Shown here: in pieces, positions 17,209-25,063 of the stretch
Position numbering within the stretch: position 1 is the stretch's first letter
How the letters are laid out: each line of letters begins with the position of its first letter
DNA from: Levilactobacillus suantsaiihabitans
Lineage (GTDB): Bacteria; Bacillota; Bacilli; Lactobacillales; Lactobacillaceae
NCBI RefSeq assembly: GCF_004745505.1
Contig: NZ_RKLX01000001.1
Location: forward strand, 62,001 to 126,000
Reading direction: 5' to 3'
Length of the DNA: 64,000 bases
The notes under the pieces: generated by a model
What the model was told of the DNA's origin: nothing
What the model saw: only the letters and a program-made list of their open reading frames with translations
The model's database searches: none
Translations under genes and position numbers: made by a program

Positions 17209-17392
17209 AGCTGTGTCGACCCAGTTAGCTGACGTTTTGGGTCAGGTTACTGGGTGGGACGACTTGAGAGACTGGCGGTCTTGGCCAGGCTTTCAAGCGA
17301 GCCGGAAGACCGCTTCTCAGGCTGCAAGCGTTCTCCATAGCAGGCGGAGCTCTTGGCAGCCGTAGGCATCTGGTTTACGCCATTTCACCTGC
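17209..17392 (+). repeat. Repeat tail module (shared with 14731-15110)
   Basis: GGAGCCAGCTGTGTCG, GGGACGACTTGAGAGACTGG and CCGGAAGACCGCTT repeat the second half of the copy at 14731, in the same order and spacing. GCGGTCTT/AAGACCGC and ACTTGA/TTCAAG can form stems. Orientation is opposite to the flanking genes. Confidence 0.65.
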
Positions 17393-17411
17393 AACCATCA
17401 GCGCTAGTGGC

Positions 17412-18575
17412 TTAAAGTTCGCCTTCGATGCGGAGCTGGCGTTCGACCAGGTAGGCGTCGAGGTAACCGAAGGAAATCTCGTCCACGTCGTCAATTTGGT
17501 ACACCGCTCCCACGCGGTCAAGGGCATCGTCCTCAACCTTATGGAAGATAAACCGGCCGCCAGCGACGTGACTGGGATAACCACTCAGACTGTCGCCCCC
17601 CGCAAGTTTAATGTGGACGATCGTTTGAAACGCCGCGGCTTGACTCAGGCGGGCCTGGAATTGATCGACCGTCGCATCGAACAGGCGCTCATCGTTTAAC
17701 ACCGGCTGCAAGGGCTGCTGGCGTGCTCGGTTGAGCAACGAGAACAGCCGCATGGTCTGCAGGTAATCCGATTCAATGACGATGGCGTGCAGGCCGCTCA
17801 GACGCATCAGCGTGTAACCACCGAATTGCCCGGTCATGTCCAGTAGGCTCATGATAACCGCGTCGTCGGTCAGCAGGTTGATCCGCCCCACGTAAAACAG
17901 GTCGCGATTGTGCTTAGGAATCAGCGCCACTAACGGGTCCTTGCCCACCAACTGGGCCAGCGTGTCGTGGAATTGCGTGGCATCGGTCACGGCCACCTGG
18001 TCCTGGTGGGTCAGCTGTTGCAAGCGTGATGCCGCGATACCTTGTAAGGTCAGTTCGCGACCCTGAAATTCGATGACCTCAATATCGGCCGGATTCAGCG
18101 TTAAGGCCGGTTGATCACTAAAATCAAACTTATTGATCAGCTGGATCCCCACCGCATCGCTGGCGACACTAGTGATGACGCCTTCGTAAAAGTGTTCATC
18201 ATTTTTCAAGACCACCATCAACACCAAGTGGTCGACCCAAGCGTGGCTCAAGACCTGCCGGCGTAAGTCACGTCGCTGGTCAAAGGTCATGGTCAAGCCC
18301 CCGGCCTGGACGAATTGCTCATCACGAGCCGTTCTGATCCGGAAGGCCATATTTTCCAAATCTTCACTCGAAAATTCAACTTCATCGATGACGTCTAACG
18401 CTAAGAAGACGGCACCATCAGGTATTCCGAAATCATCGTAAGTCGCGAGGATGATTCCGGATGTGCCGACTGTCGTCACGTACCCGGTGTAAACCACATC
18501 TTGATTCGTTTGATACACGTTGACCAGCAAATGCCGGTCCGATGCCCGGTTTAAGTCATTCACAATTGAATTCAC
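17412..18575 (-). CDS. Four-repeat small-barrel-like protein of unknown function
   Basis: 387 residues. Four related units can be aligned by eye at about 15-80, 115-180, 214-277 and 316-383. Each opens with a short strand, a [YF]xGx[VI] turn (TGYV, EGVI, VGRI, SGYP), a buried strand, then an acidic strand before a closing helix (EVEFSSEDLENM, VIEFQGREL, AIVIESDYLQTM, EISFGYLDAYL). That order resembles Sm-like or SH3-like small beta barrels, as in Hfq or LSm proteins. No signal peptide or membrane segment, so cytosolic. No named family recognised. ATG preceded by GGGGGTCG. Function unknown; RNA or protein binding is speculation. Confidence 0.7.
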   Translation of the reverse strand: MNSIVNDLNRASDRHLLVNVYQTNQDVVYTGYVTTVGTSGIILATYDDFGIPDGAVFLALDVIDEVEFSSEDLENMAFRIRTARDEQFVQAGGLTMTFDQRRDLRRQVLSHAWVDHLVLMVVLKNDEHFYEGVITSVASDAVGIQLINKFDFSDQPALTLNPADIEVIEFQGRELTLQGIAASRLQQLTHQDQVAVTDATQFHDTLAQLVGKDPLVALIPKHNRDLFYVGRINLLTDDAVIMSLLDMTGQFGGYTLMRLSGLHAIVIESDYLQTMRLFSLLNRARQQPLQPVLNDERLFDATVDQFQARLSQAAAFQTIVHIKLAGGDSLSGYPSHVAGGRFIFHKVEDDALDRVGAVYQIDDVDEISFGYLDAYLVERQLRIEGEL

Positions 18576-18655
18576 ATGACGACCCCCTTTTTCCTATTAT
18601 CAGAAAATCTTACCATATATTGACCAAAATAGCCCGTCAAGTCCGTCAGGGTTGG

Positions 18656-19630
18656 TTAGGAAACCGCCGTACTGAGAAATTGGGCGAGTTGCTTGCCCGT
18701 TAGACCAGCGCTCAAGCCGACCAGCAACTTGATGCGCGCCTTTTGGCCGTTTAACCCTTGGCACAGCATCAAGCCCATTTTCCGCAGCTCGATTCCGCCG
18801 CCTTGGTAATCGTAAATGTCTTCGGCAACGCCATTATAGCACCGCGAGACCAACACGATAGGAATCTGTCGGTCTAACAGGCGTTGAATGGCGGGCAGCG
18901 TTTGTGGCGGTAAGTTGCCAGCGCCCAGGCCCTCGATGACTAAGCCCGCGGTCTGGTCGTTGTCCAAAAAGTCAAACAGGCTACCGTCCATCCCCGCGTA
19001 AGCCTTCAACAGGTACACGTGGTCCGTTACGTGGTCGATATCACAGGTGTCTTGGCGAATCAATTTCTGGAAATACACGGCGTGGTCCTTGGCTACGATA
19101 CCGATGGGACCAAACGTCGGCGTCCGGAACGTAGCCACGTTGGTGGTGTGGGTCTTGGTCACGTAGCGTGCCGTGTGGATCTCGTCGTTCATCACGACCA
19201 TCACGCCATTGCCCCGTGAGGCGTCGTCTGCGGCCACTTCAATGGCGGACTGAAAGTTATACAGGCCATCGGAACCAACCTCGTTAGACGAGCGCATGGC
19301 CCCGGTCACAACGACGGGAATCGTGCTGGGTAAGGTCAGGTCCAAGAAATACGCGGTTTCTTCCAAGGTATCCGTTCCGTGGGTGATGACCACGCCGTCG
19401 ATGCCGTCGCGCTCGGCCTGGTCAATGCGTTGCTTGATCTGCAGCATTTCGACGGGCGTCATGTGCGGGGATGGTAGGTTAAACATCTCATCCGTGAACA
19501 ATTCAACGCGCCCCGCCAGGATGGTCTCCTGTTCGGCGATGGGATTCTTGGCGTTGGGCACCACTTCACCCTGGTCATTTTGCGACATGGAGATGGTGCC
19601 GCCGGTGTGAATCGCTAAAATTTTCTTCAA
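18656..19630 (-). CDS. ansA: Type I L-asparaginase
   Basis: 324 residues beginning at TTG 19630, with GAGGAAAG upstream. TGGTIS (9-14) carries the first catalytic Thr and HGTDTLEET (84-92) the second Thr with its Asp; a Lys in VTKTHTTN completes the usual set. The enzyme converts asparagine to aspartate and ammonia in the cytosol; no signal peptide is present, which fits type I. It stands alone. The gene symbol follows the general bacterial name for cytosolic asparaginase. Confidence 0.9.
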   Translation of the reverse strand: MKKILAIHTGGTISMSQNDQGEVVPNAKNPIAEQETILAGRVELFTDEMFNLPSPHMTPVEMLQIKQRIDQAERDGIDGVVITHGTDTLEETAYFLDLTLPSTIPVVVTGAMRSSNEVGSDGLYNFQSAIEVAADDASRGNGVMVVMNDEIHTARYVTKTHTTNVATFRTPTFGPIGIVAKDHAVYFQKLIRQDTCDIDHVTDHVYLLKAYAGMDGSLFDFLDNDQTAGLVIEGLGAGNLPPQTLPAIQRLLDRQIPIVLVSRCYNGVAEDIYDYQGGGIELRKMGLMLCQGLNGQKARIKLLVGLSAGLTGKQLAQFLSTAVS

Positions 19631-19769
19631 AACTGTCAGCTTCTTTCCTCAAAGTTAAGCGTTAGGGGTAGAACCTGTCGGCTTTGCCGGTCACCACCCA
19701 AACTCGTTATCCACATTGTACCGTATTTGCGGTAAAATTAAGTTAGAATTCGGAGAGGATGACTCATAA

Positions 19770-19925
19770 ATGTCAAAAAACGAAGATCGCGACAAAGTCT
19801 ATGTTCCCGGGGTTCACGTCCATCCCAAGAAGTACAGCTCATCCGGCGGCATGGCCGATTGGGGCCCGGTATTCCACTGGTTCGGCGACATTCTGAAAAA
19901 TCTCTGGCACAAAATCCGAAAATGA
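19770..19925 (+). CDS. 51-residue small protein, unknown function
   Basis: ATG 19770 follows GGAGAGGA. The 51-residue product has a charged N-terminus, VHVHPKKYSS, a Gly/Met turn, then an amphipathic aromatic helix (DWGPVFHWFGDILKNLW) ending in basic residues. The tail could lie on a membrane surface. A Ser-Lys-Asn start and strong ribosome site argue that it is expressed. It is divergent from asparaginase and lies just upstream of the purine riboswitch. No family recognised. Confidence 0.55.
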   Translation: MSKNEDRDKVYVPGVHVHPKKYSSSGGMADWGPVFHWFGDILKNLWHKIRK

Positions 19926-19990
19926 CATCAGGGATTGTTTTTTTCATTTACCCGTGGTAAAGTAAGTGACATTCCATTTAAAAAATATGT

Positions 19991-20066
19991 GATTGCCTAT
20001 ATAATGCCATAATAAGGTTGGCGAGTTTCTACCCAGAACCGTAAATTCTGGACTATAAGCAAATTG
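19991..20066 (+). promoter_or_regulatory. Purine riboswitch aptamer (guanine/xanthine class)
   Basis: TATATAAT..., a P2 arm, GTTTCTACC, the P3 loop ACCGTAAAT and GGACTAT follow the purine riboswitch order. The discriminating base in GACTAT is C, as in guanine-class aptamers (U in adenine-class). An AACTCTTTT/AAAAGAGTT hairpin (about 20071-20102) and a terminator follow before the permease. Confidence 0.93.
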
Positions 20067-20117
20067 AGGACGAAACTCTTTTTGCCGATGAAAAGAGTTC
20101 GTCGGCGAGTTTTCAGT

Positions 20118-20146
20118 AGCCCCCTTTTTGCAAGGGAGCTTTTTTG
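20118..20146 (+). terminator. Purine-riboswitch terminator
   Basis: AGCCCCCTT pairs with AAGGGAGCT (one mismatch) and is followed by six T residues, 50 nt ahead of the permease start. Confidence 0.85.
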
Positions 20147-20195
20147 TTTTCACCAACCTTGGGCCAATAGACATCACAACAAGGAGGAAATTGTC

Positions 20196-21566
20196 TTGCA
20201 GTCCAAATCCGCAACTTCTACGTCGTCAGCGGCTCGCCAGCCACTTTCCCTGTGGCGCGCAGCAATTTTAGGGTTTCAGCATTTATTAGCCATGTATTCT
20301 GGTGACGTCATCGTGCCCCTTTTGATTGGGGGCGCGTTACACTTCAACGCCATGCAAATGGCCTATTTGATCAGTGCGGATATCTTCATGTGTGGGGTCG
20401 CGACCCTCTTACAATTAAAGCGTACCCCGCTGACCGGGATCGGCTTACCGGTCGTCTTAGGCTGTGCCGTCCAAGCCGTGACACCCCTGAGCGCCATTGG
20501 TAATCAATACGGCGTGGGCGTCATGTACGGCGCCATCATCAGTGCCGGGATCTTCGTCTTCTTGAGTGCCGGTTGGTTCTCCAAGATCAAGCACTTTTTC
20601 CCACCAGTCGTGACGGGGTCGTTGATCACCATCATCGGTTTCACCCTGATTCCCGTGGGCTTTCAGGACCTGGGAGGCGGCGATGCCACGGCCAAAAGCT
20701 TTGGCGATCCCAAGCTGCTGTTCATTGGCTTTCTGACTATGGCCATCATCTTGGGCTTAAACGCCTTTGCCAAGGGTTTCTTGAAGTCCCTATCTATTCT
20801 AGCCGGGATCCTGATTGGAACGTTCATCGCGGCAGCCATGGGGTTGGTCTCGCTCAAGGCGGTCGGCCAGGCCAGCTGGTTCCACCTGCCCCAATTCTTC
20901 TACTTCGGCGCGCCCAAATTCGAATGGTCCTCTATTCTGACTATGATTCTGGTCTCCTTGACCACCATGGTCGAATCGACTGGCGTCTTCTTTGCCTTGG
21001 GTGAAATCACCGGTAAGCCGATCGGCGAACAAGACTTGAAACGCGGCTACCGCGCGGAAGGCATCGCCGTCATCTTAGGCGGCCTGTTCAACACCTTCCC
21101 GTATTCCACCTTCTCCGAAAACGTCGGGGTGGTCCAACTCTCCGGCGTGAAAACGCGCAAGCCGCTGTATTTCTCCGCGGCCTTCCTGATGCTCTTGGGC
21201 CTCTTACCCAAGATTGGTGCGTTGGCCACAGTCATTCCCGATCCCGTCTTAGGTGGCGCCATGATCGTCATGTTTGGCATGGTCGGCGTCCAAGGCATCC
21301 GGATGCTCCAACAAGTTGATTTCAAAGATAACAACAACCTGTTGGTCTCCGCCATCTCCATCGGCCTGGGACTCGGCGTGACCGTCTATCCACAAATCTT
21401 CCAGGCCCTGCCGCAATCCTTACAGATCGTGATGAACAACGGCGTGGTCATTGGGAGTTTCTCGGCCGTCTTACTCAACATCATCTTCAACATGCGGCCC
21501 GCCCGTAAAGTGGCGCCGGCCCAAGCACAAGTCAACAGCACTGCGCAACCACAGAATAGAAAGTAA
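20196..21566 (+). CDS. pbuX: Xanthine/purine permease, NCS2 family (PbuX-like)
   Basis: The open frame extends back into the riboswitch, so the start is set at TTG 20196, just after AAGGAGG. The 456-residue product has about 12-14 membrane segments. QHLLAMYSGDVIVPLL near residue 32 and the central motif around STGVFFALGEITG (QxxGxxxxT-like region) are typical of nucleobase:cation symporter-2 xanthine/uric acid permeases. The guanine-class riboswitch fits uptake of xanthine or guanine. No xpt gene follows, unlike in Bacillus. Confidence 0.87.
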   Translation: MQSKSATSTSSAARQPLSLWRAAILGFQHLLAMYSGDVIVPLLIGGALHFNAMQMAYLISADIFMCGVATLLQLKRTPLTGIGLPVVLGCAVQAVTPLSAIGNQYGVGVMYGAIISAGIFVFLSAGWFSKIKHFFPPVVTGSLITIIGFTLIPVGFQDLGGGDATAKSFGDPKLLFIGFLTMAIILGLNAFAKGFLKSLSILAGILIGTFIAAAMGLVSLKAVGQASWFHLPQFFYFGAPKFEWSSILTMILVSLTTMVESTGVFFALGEITGKPIGEQDLKRGYRAEGIAVILGGLFNTFPYSTFSENVGVVQLSGVKTRKPLYFSAAFLMLLGLLPKIGALATVIPDPVLGGAMIVMFGMVGVQGIRMLQQVDFKDNNNLLVSAISIGLGLGVTVYPQIFQALPQSLQIVMNNGVVIGSFSAVLLNIIFNMRPARKVAPAQAQVNSTAQPQNRK

Positions 21567-21576
21567 TGCATATTTC

Positions 21577-21617
21577 AAACGACCAACCGGGCCCCTTTGC
21601 CCTGGCTGGCCGTTTTT
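21577..21617 (+). terminator. Terminator after the purine permease
   Basis: ACGACCAACCGGG...CCTGGCTGGCCGT imperfect hairpin with a TTTTT tract, about 10 nt after the stop. Confidence 0.8.
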
Positions 21618-21665
21618 GCCTCTAAGCCCGATTATAATGAATGTTATAATTGGGTACCTTTACAT

Positions 21666-21766
21666 CGCCAAAAGGCAGTCGGTTCCGCTTAAAACTGCTA
21701 ACCAAACAATCTCAACCCGGGATTAGTCGGCGAGCCTGAATGCTCGCCGGTTAATCGCCTTTTGGC
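21666..21766 (-). repeat. MITE-like repeat family A, complete copy
   Basis: 101 bp with inverted ends CGCCAAAAGGC and GCCTTTTGGC. Its minus-strand order (GGCGATTA, GGCGAGCATT, TTGGTTAGCAG, TTAAGCGGAACCG) matches the copy at 53315-53427 along its length. It lies between the purine permease and the ABC exporter. Confidence 0.75.
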
Positions 21767-21878
21767 TCACTCTCTCGTCTTTAGATGACAGCTACTTTAC
21801 AAAGTGCCTACCCGCCTTTAGTTTCCCCACCATCTACGGGTATAATAGAGCCATTAACGCGATAGGAGCGAAACTGCC

Positions 21879-22775
21879 ATGTTAAGCATACAGCACATCA
21901 GTAAGGAATTTGGCCCCGTCAAGGCCCTCAACGATGTTAGCTTTGACGTGCCGGACGGCCAGATCCTCGGCTTGATCGGCCAAAATGGGGCTGGTAAATC
22001 CACGACCTTTCATAGCATCTTAAATTTCATCACGTACGCCGGTCAGATTCACTGGCAAGACCACACCTTGGCCGCCACTGATTTCGACCAAATCGGCTAC
22101 CTGCCAGAAGAGCGTAGCCTGATGCCCAAATTAACTATTGAACAACAAATCATCTACCTGGCACGGCTCAAGGGCCAATCCGCCAAGGTGACGCGGCCCC
22201 AAATCGACGACTGGCTCCAACGCTTCGCCGTCAAGGGGACCCGCAAGAGTAAGATCAAGGACCTCTCCAAGGGTAATCAACAGAAGGTCCAATTGATCTG
22301 CACTTTGATCCACCACCCCAAGCTCATCATCCTAGACGAGCCATTCAGTGGCCTGGACCCGGTCAACGCCGATCTGTTAAAGCAGGCCATCCTGACGGCC
22401 AAACAAGACGGTGCGGCCATCATCTTCTCCAGCCATGACATGGAAAACGTCACGGCGGTGTGTGATCGGTTAGTCATGCTGCGCAAGGGCAACGTGGTCC
22501 TTCACGGCACGCTGGATGAGGTTCGCGACCAATTTGGGAAGACCGAGCTGTTCGTGACCACCGATTGGTCGGCCGACCGCCTCGCCACCCTTCCCGGGGT
22601 TGCCAGCGTCACTTCGCGGCACGGTCGCCGTTACGTCTTACATTTGACCGACGCGACCGCGGGACCCGCCATTTTTGACGCCCTGACCCAGGGCCACTAC
22701 ATCGAGGAGTTCAGCCAACAACCGCCGACCCTTGACGAAATCTTCCGACTGAAAGTAGGTGAGGAACATGTCTAA
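21879..22775 (+). CDS. ABC exporter ATP-binding protein (NatA/YhaQ-like)
   Basis: 298 residues: Walker A GQNGAGKST (about 33-41), a signature-like LSKGNQQK, Walker B LIILDEPFSGLDP and the switch His in SSHDMENV. The C-terminal 80 residues form the accessory domain seen in YhaQ and other ABC-2 export ATPases. TATAAT lies about 35 nt upstream and ATAGGAG before the ATG. It overlaps the permease gene by 8 nt. Substrate unknown; Na+ or drug export is typical of the group. Confidence 0.88.
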   Translation: MLSIQHISKEFGPVKALNDVSFDVPDGQILGLIGQNGAGKSTTFHSILNFITYAGQIHWQDHTLAATDFDQIGYLPEERSLMPKLTIEQQIIYLARLKGQSAKVTRPQIDDWLQRFAVKGTRKSKIKDLSKGNQQKVQLICTLIHHPKLIILDEPFSGLDPVNADLLKQAILTAKQDGAAIIFSSHDMENVTAVCDRLVMLRKGNVVLHGTLDEVRDQFGKTELFVTTDWSADRLATLPGVASVTSRHGRRYVLHLTDATAGPAIFDALTQGHYIEEFSQQPPTLDEIFRLKVGEEHV

Positions 22776-23985
22776 GACTTGGGTAGTGACCTTTGAGACC
22801 TATCTGCGCCAGGTAAAATCCTGGAGCTTCCTGTTCATGATCCTCGGTCCGTTTTTGATGATTGCCTTGACCGCGGGCATCAGCTACATCAGTGCCAACA
22901 GTAATCGCAGTAGCAGTCAAGTCGCCGTCATCAGTGAGACCCCAGCACTCCGGCGGGGCTATCTTGCACAACACTCGGACAACATCAACACCAAGATCAC
23001 CACGGTGGCCGCGGCCAAAAAAGCGGTCAAGGCCAACCACTTGGCCGGCTACCTCACCCTCAGCAATGACGGGACGCGCCTACGCGGGGATTATCACGGC
23101 AGTAAGTCAATGAGTAGTGGCCTGCAAGCGCAGGTCAAGAACTTCCTGACGCAATACCAGCAGGTCCAAAATTACCAAACGGCCAACCTGTCACCCAAGC
23201 AACAAAAGGCGCTGGCCCAAACACCGGTGTTGAAGCAACACGTGGCCACCAAGACCGGGACCTCTAACCTGGCCAAACTCATTTCTTTTTGGGTACTGGT
23301 GACCATGATCTACATCATTCTCATCACCTATTCTTCGATTACGGCCCAAGAGATTGCCTCGGAAAAAGGCACGAAGATCATGGAGATCATCTTCTCCAGT
23401 ACCACGGCCACCAGCTACTTCGTGGGTAAGATCACGGGAATCCTCCTGATGATCGTCACCCAAATCGTCATTTACCTGCTGGGAGGCTGGGCCGGATACG
23501 CCATCGCCATGAACTATGCGGGGATTCACCGCCTGATTGTCGACCATCAGACACTGGTCAGCGGTGTGTTCCACAACCTGTTTAACCTGAACCTGTTGTA
23601 CCTGTTGTTCGGCGTGGTCATCTACACGATTCTGGCTGCCTACAGCGGGGCGCTGGTCGCCAAGGCCGAAGATGCCTCTAAGGCGGCACAACCGGTCGTC
23701 ATGTTGGGGATGCTAGGCTTCTTCGCCACCTTCCCGTTCCAAAACAACATGGACGCGGTGATCGTCAAGATCTTGTCCTACGTGCCCTTCTTCTCGTCAT
23801 ACTTCATGCCGATGCGAATCATCAACGGTACCGTGGGCTGGGGCGAACAATGGGGATCGCTGGCCATCTTGATCGTGGCCACCGGTCTATTCGCCGTTTA
23901 CATCGGCCGTCAATACCAACGGTTGATGTTGCAAACGGACAGTCAAAGCCTCTGGCAGCACCTGTTCAAGGGATTCAAACACTAA
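22768..23985 (+). CDS. ABC-2 type exporter permease (NatB/YhaP-like)
   Basis: 405 residues from ATG 22768 (AGGTGAGG upstream). One membrane helix near the N-terminus, then an extracellular region of about 150 residues (Lys/Gln/Asn-rich), then five or six helices in the C-terminal half. ASEKGTKIMEIIFSS after the second helix is the conserved cytosolic loop of the NatB/YhaP family. It pairs with the ATPase just upstream. Substrate unknown. Confidence 0.87.
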   Translation: MSKTWVVTFETYLRQVKSWSFLFMILGPFLMIALTAGISYISANSNRSSSQVAVISETPALRRGYLAQHSDNINTKITTVAAAKKAVKANHLAGYLTLSNDGTRLRGDYHGSKSMSSGLQAQVKNFLTQYQQVQNYQTANLSPKQQKALAQTPVLKQHVATKTGTSNLAKLISFWVLVTMIYIILITYSSITAQEIASEKGTKIMEIIFSSTTATSYFVGKITGILLMIVTQIVIYLLGGWAGYAIAMNYAGIHRLIVDHQTLVSGVFHNLFNLNLLYLLFGVVIYTILAAYSGALVAKAEDASKAAQPVVMLGMLGFFATFPFQNNMDAVIVKILSYVPFFSSYFMPMRIINGTVGWGEQWGSLAILIVATGLFAVYIGRQYQRLMLQTDSQSLWQHLFKGFKH

Positions 23986-24013
23986 ATTTTTAAAGCCAAA
24001 AGCCACTTTTGCA

Positions 24014-24041
24014 TTAACATTTTCAATCATCGTGATATAAT
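24014..24041 (+). promoter_or_regulatory. tRNA-Ala promoter
   Basis: TTAACA (24014-24019), 16-base spacer, TGA-TATAAT extended -10 (24036-24041), ending 18 nt before the tRNA. Confidence 0.75.
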
Positions 24042-24059
24042 AGAATGCATAAGTGGTAT

Positions 24060-24132
24060 GGGCCTTTAGCTCAGTTGGGAGAGCGCCTGCTTCGCATGCA
24101 GGAGGTCGTCGGTTCAAATCCGGTAAGGTCCA
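24060..24132 (+). tRNA. tRNA-Ala (anticodon CGC)
   Basis: 73 nt cloverleaf: acceptor GGGCCTT/AAGGTCC, D-arm AGCTCAGTTGGGAGAGC, anticodon loop TTCGCAT giving CGC, T-arm with GGTTCAAATCC. The third acceptor pair is G-U, the classic alanine identity element. CCA is not encoded. Confidence 0.95.
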
Positions 24133-24149
24133 TTGAAGTAAGATTTACG

Positions 24150-24197
24150 ATGAGAACGGTGGCACCAAGCGTGGCCCATAACGTTCTCATTTTTTTA
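24150..24197 (+). terminator. Terminator after tRNA-Ala
   Basis: ATGAGAACG...CGTTCTCAT hairpin with a run of seven T, 18 nt beyond the tRNA. Confidence 0.88.
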
Positions 24198-24286
24198 ATC
24201 CCTTCACTCGCAGCTGCCTTCATCGCAGACGGTCACCGTCATGGCTGACCGTCGTCGCACACACACCTTGGCAGGGGCAACACGGA

Positions 24287-24317
24287 ACTGTTAGCTTAGC
24301 GGCTAGCAGTTTTTTTG
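24287..24317 (+). terminator. Second plus-strand terminator, no gene assigned
   Basis: ACTGTTAGC pairs with GCTAGCAGT (one wobble) and a run of seven T follows. Nothing between 24198 and 24286 is recognised apart from a GACGGTCA/TGACCGTC hairpin, so it may be a backup for the tRNA transcript or end an unknown short RNA. Confidence 0.7.
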
Positions 24318-24384
24318 TATTGCGGTTTACATTTATGTACAAAGCATCTCGTTTTAGGTATAAATGACAGCTGGTGTGTGTCAG

Positions 24385-24412
24385 TTGTTATTTATCGCTG
24401 TTGTGATATACT
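24385..24412 (+). promoter_or_regulatory. Promoter of the antitoxin RNA
   Basis: TTGTTA (24385-24390), 16-base spacer ending in TGTGA, TATACT (24407-24412). Predicted start near 24419. Confidence 0.7.
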
Positions 24413-24418
24413 TAAGGT

Positions 24419-24487
24419 ACAAAAAAAGTTTGTAACATTGGATTCACCAAAGCCCCTGACTACTGCAATAGTCAGGGGCTTTTTTAT
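24419..24487 (+). ncRNA. Putative Fst-type antitoxin RNA (RNA II)
   Basis: A short transcript of about 70 nt runs from the promoter above to the hairpin AAGCCCCTGACTA/TAGTCAGGGGCTT (24450-24482) and a T tract. Its first 29 bases (24420-24448) repeat, in the same strand direction, the segment 24598-24627 that covers the toxin start codon and ribosome site. The RNA is therefore complementary to the toxin mRNA at its translation start and, through the shared hairpin, at its 3' end. That convergent plan with two direct repeats and a shared terminator is the par/Fst arrangement of plasmid pAD1. Confidence 0.75.
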
Positions 24488-24529
24488 ACGTCCAAGTTAA
24501 CAAACGGGTGGGTCAGAAGTCGCCTAAAA

Positions 24530-24616
24530 CTACCTATGCCGCCTACGTTCCAACCAATCCGTAAAGATGGCAACTAGGAGGCCAACAACCAGTGGTGCAA
24601 AAAAAGTTTGCAACAT
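24530..24616 (-). CDS. Fst/Ldr-family type I toxin peptide
   Basis: 28 residues, MLQTFFAPLVVGLLVAIFTDWLERRRHR in two parts: a hydrophobic helix FFAPLVVGLLVAIFTDW and a basic tail ERRRHR. The AP-x-VVG core, the following membrane helix, the WL and the charged tail are the Fst family pattern. GGGGAGG lies 10 nt before the ATG and can be hidden by CCCAC/GTGGG pairing in the mRNA leader, as known for Fst. The antitoxin RNA is encoded convergently at 24419-24487. Fst peptides insert in the membrane from inside. The locus is chromosomal. Confidence 0.8.
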   Translation of the reverse strand: MLQTFFAPLVVGLLVAIFTDWLERRRHR

Positions 24617-24627
24617 AAGGATTCACC
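24598..24627. repeat. Direct repeat b of the toxin-antitoxin locus
   Basis: This 30-base segment and 24420-24448 share CAAAAAAAGTTTG, AACAT and GGATTCACC with two base differences and one indel. It overlaps the toxin ATG and the base of the ribosome site, so it is the antisense target. Confidence 0.85.
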
Positions 24628-24978
24628 TCCCCACTGTTGCTAGTGTGGGTAGGCAACCTCTTGATTATCAGGTATAGCTGTGACAATTGCCATGTTTTGT
24701 GAGATTTTTTATCGTAAACTTCTTAGCGCTACTCCGAAAAATATCGTGGCCATGAATCGCCGCACCTTCGTCTTGGAACGTCGGTTTTAGCCGGTCCGCT
24801 TAACTTTAGACACATCCCCCAGCCTGATGATGGCTTTTCTCGTCAACGGTTGGTAGGCTATAGGCATCATCCCGCGGTCGGGGCCACTGGTCTCGGCCTT
24901 TTTCGGCACGCGCAATTTCCGCCCTGGCTGTGTTAATTGTCCACCTTAATTATCTGACCCAACCACCATCTTTTTTCG

Positions 24979-25007
24979 TTTCAATTTCTTGCTAAACCCG
25001 CTATAAT
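24979..25007 (+). promoter_or_regulatory. Promoter of the potABCD operon
   Basis: TTTCAA, 17-base spacer, TATAAT (25002-25007), 57 nt before potA. The stretch 24690-24978 upstream holds nothing else recognised. Confidence 0.7.
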
Positions 25008-25063
25008 CAAAAAGGTTGCCCGGTTCGCCCCGCAACCAAATCTACCTTAGAGGAGGCCGCCTG

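Noticed and set aside
19738-19947. 69-codon minus-strand ORF opposite the 51-residue gene
   Set aside because: The plus strand has the ribosome site and a protein-like composition; this frame is its shadow.
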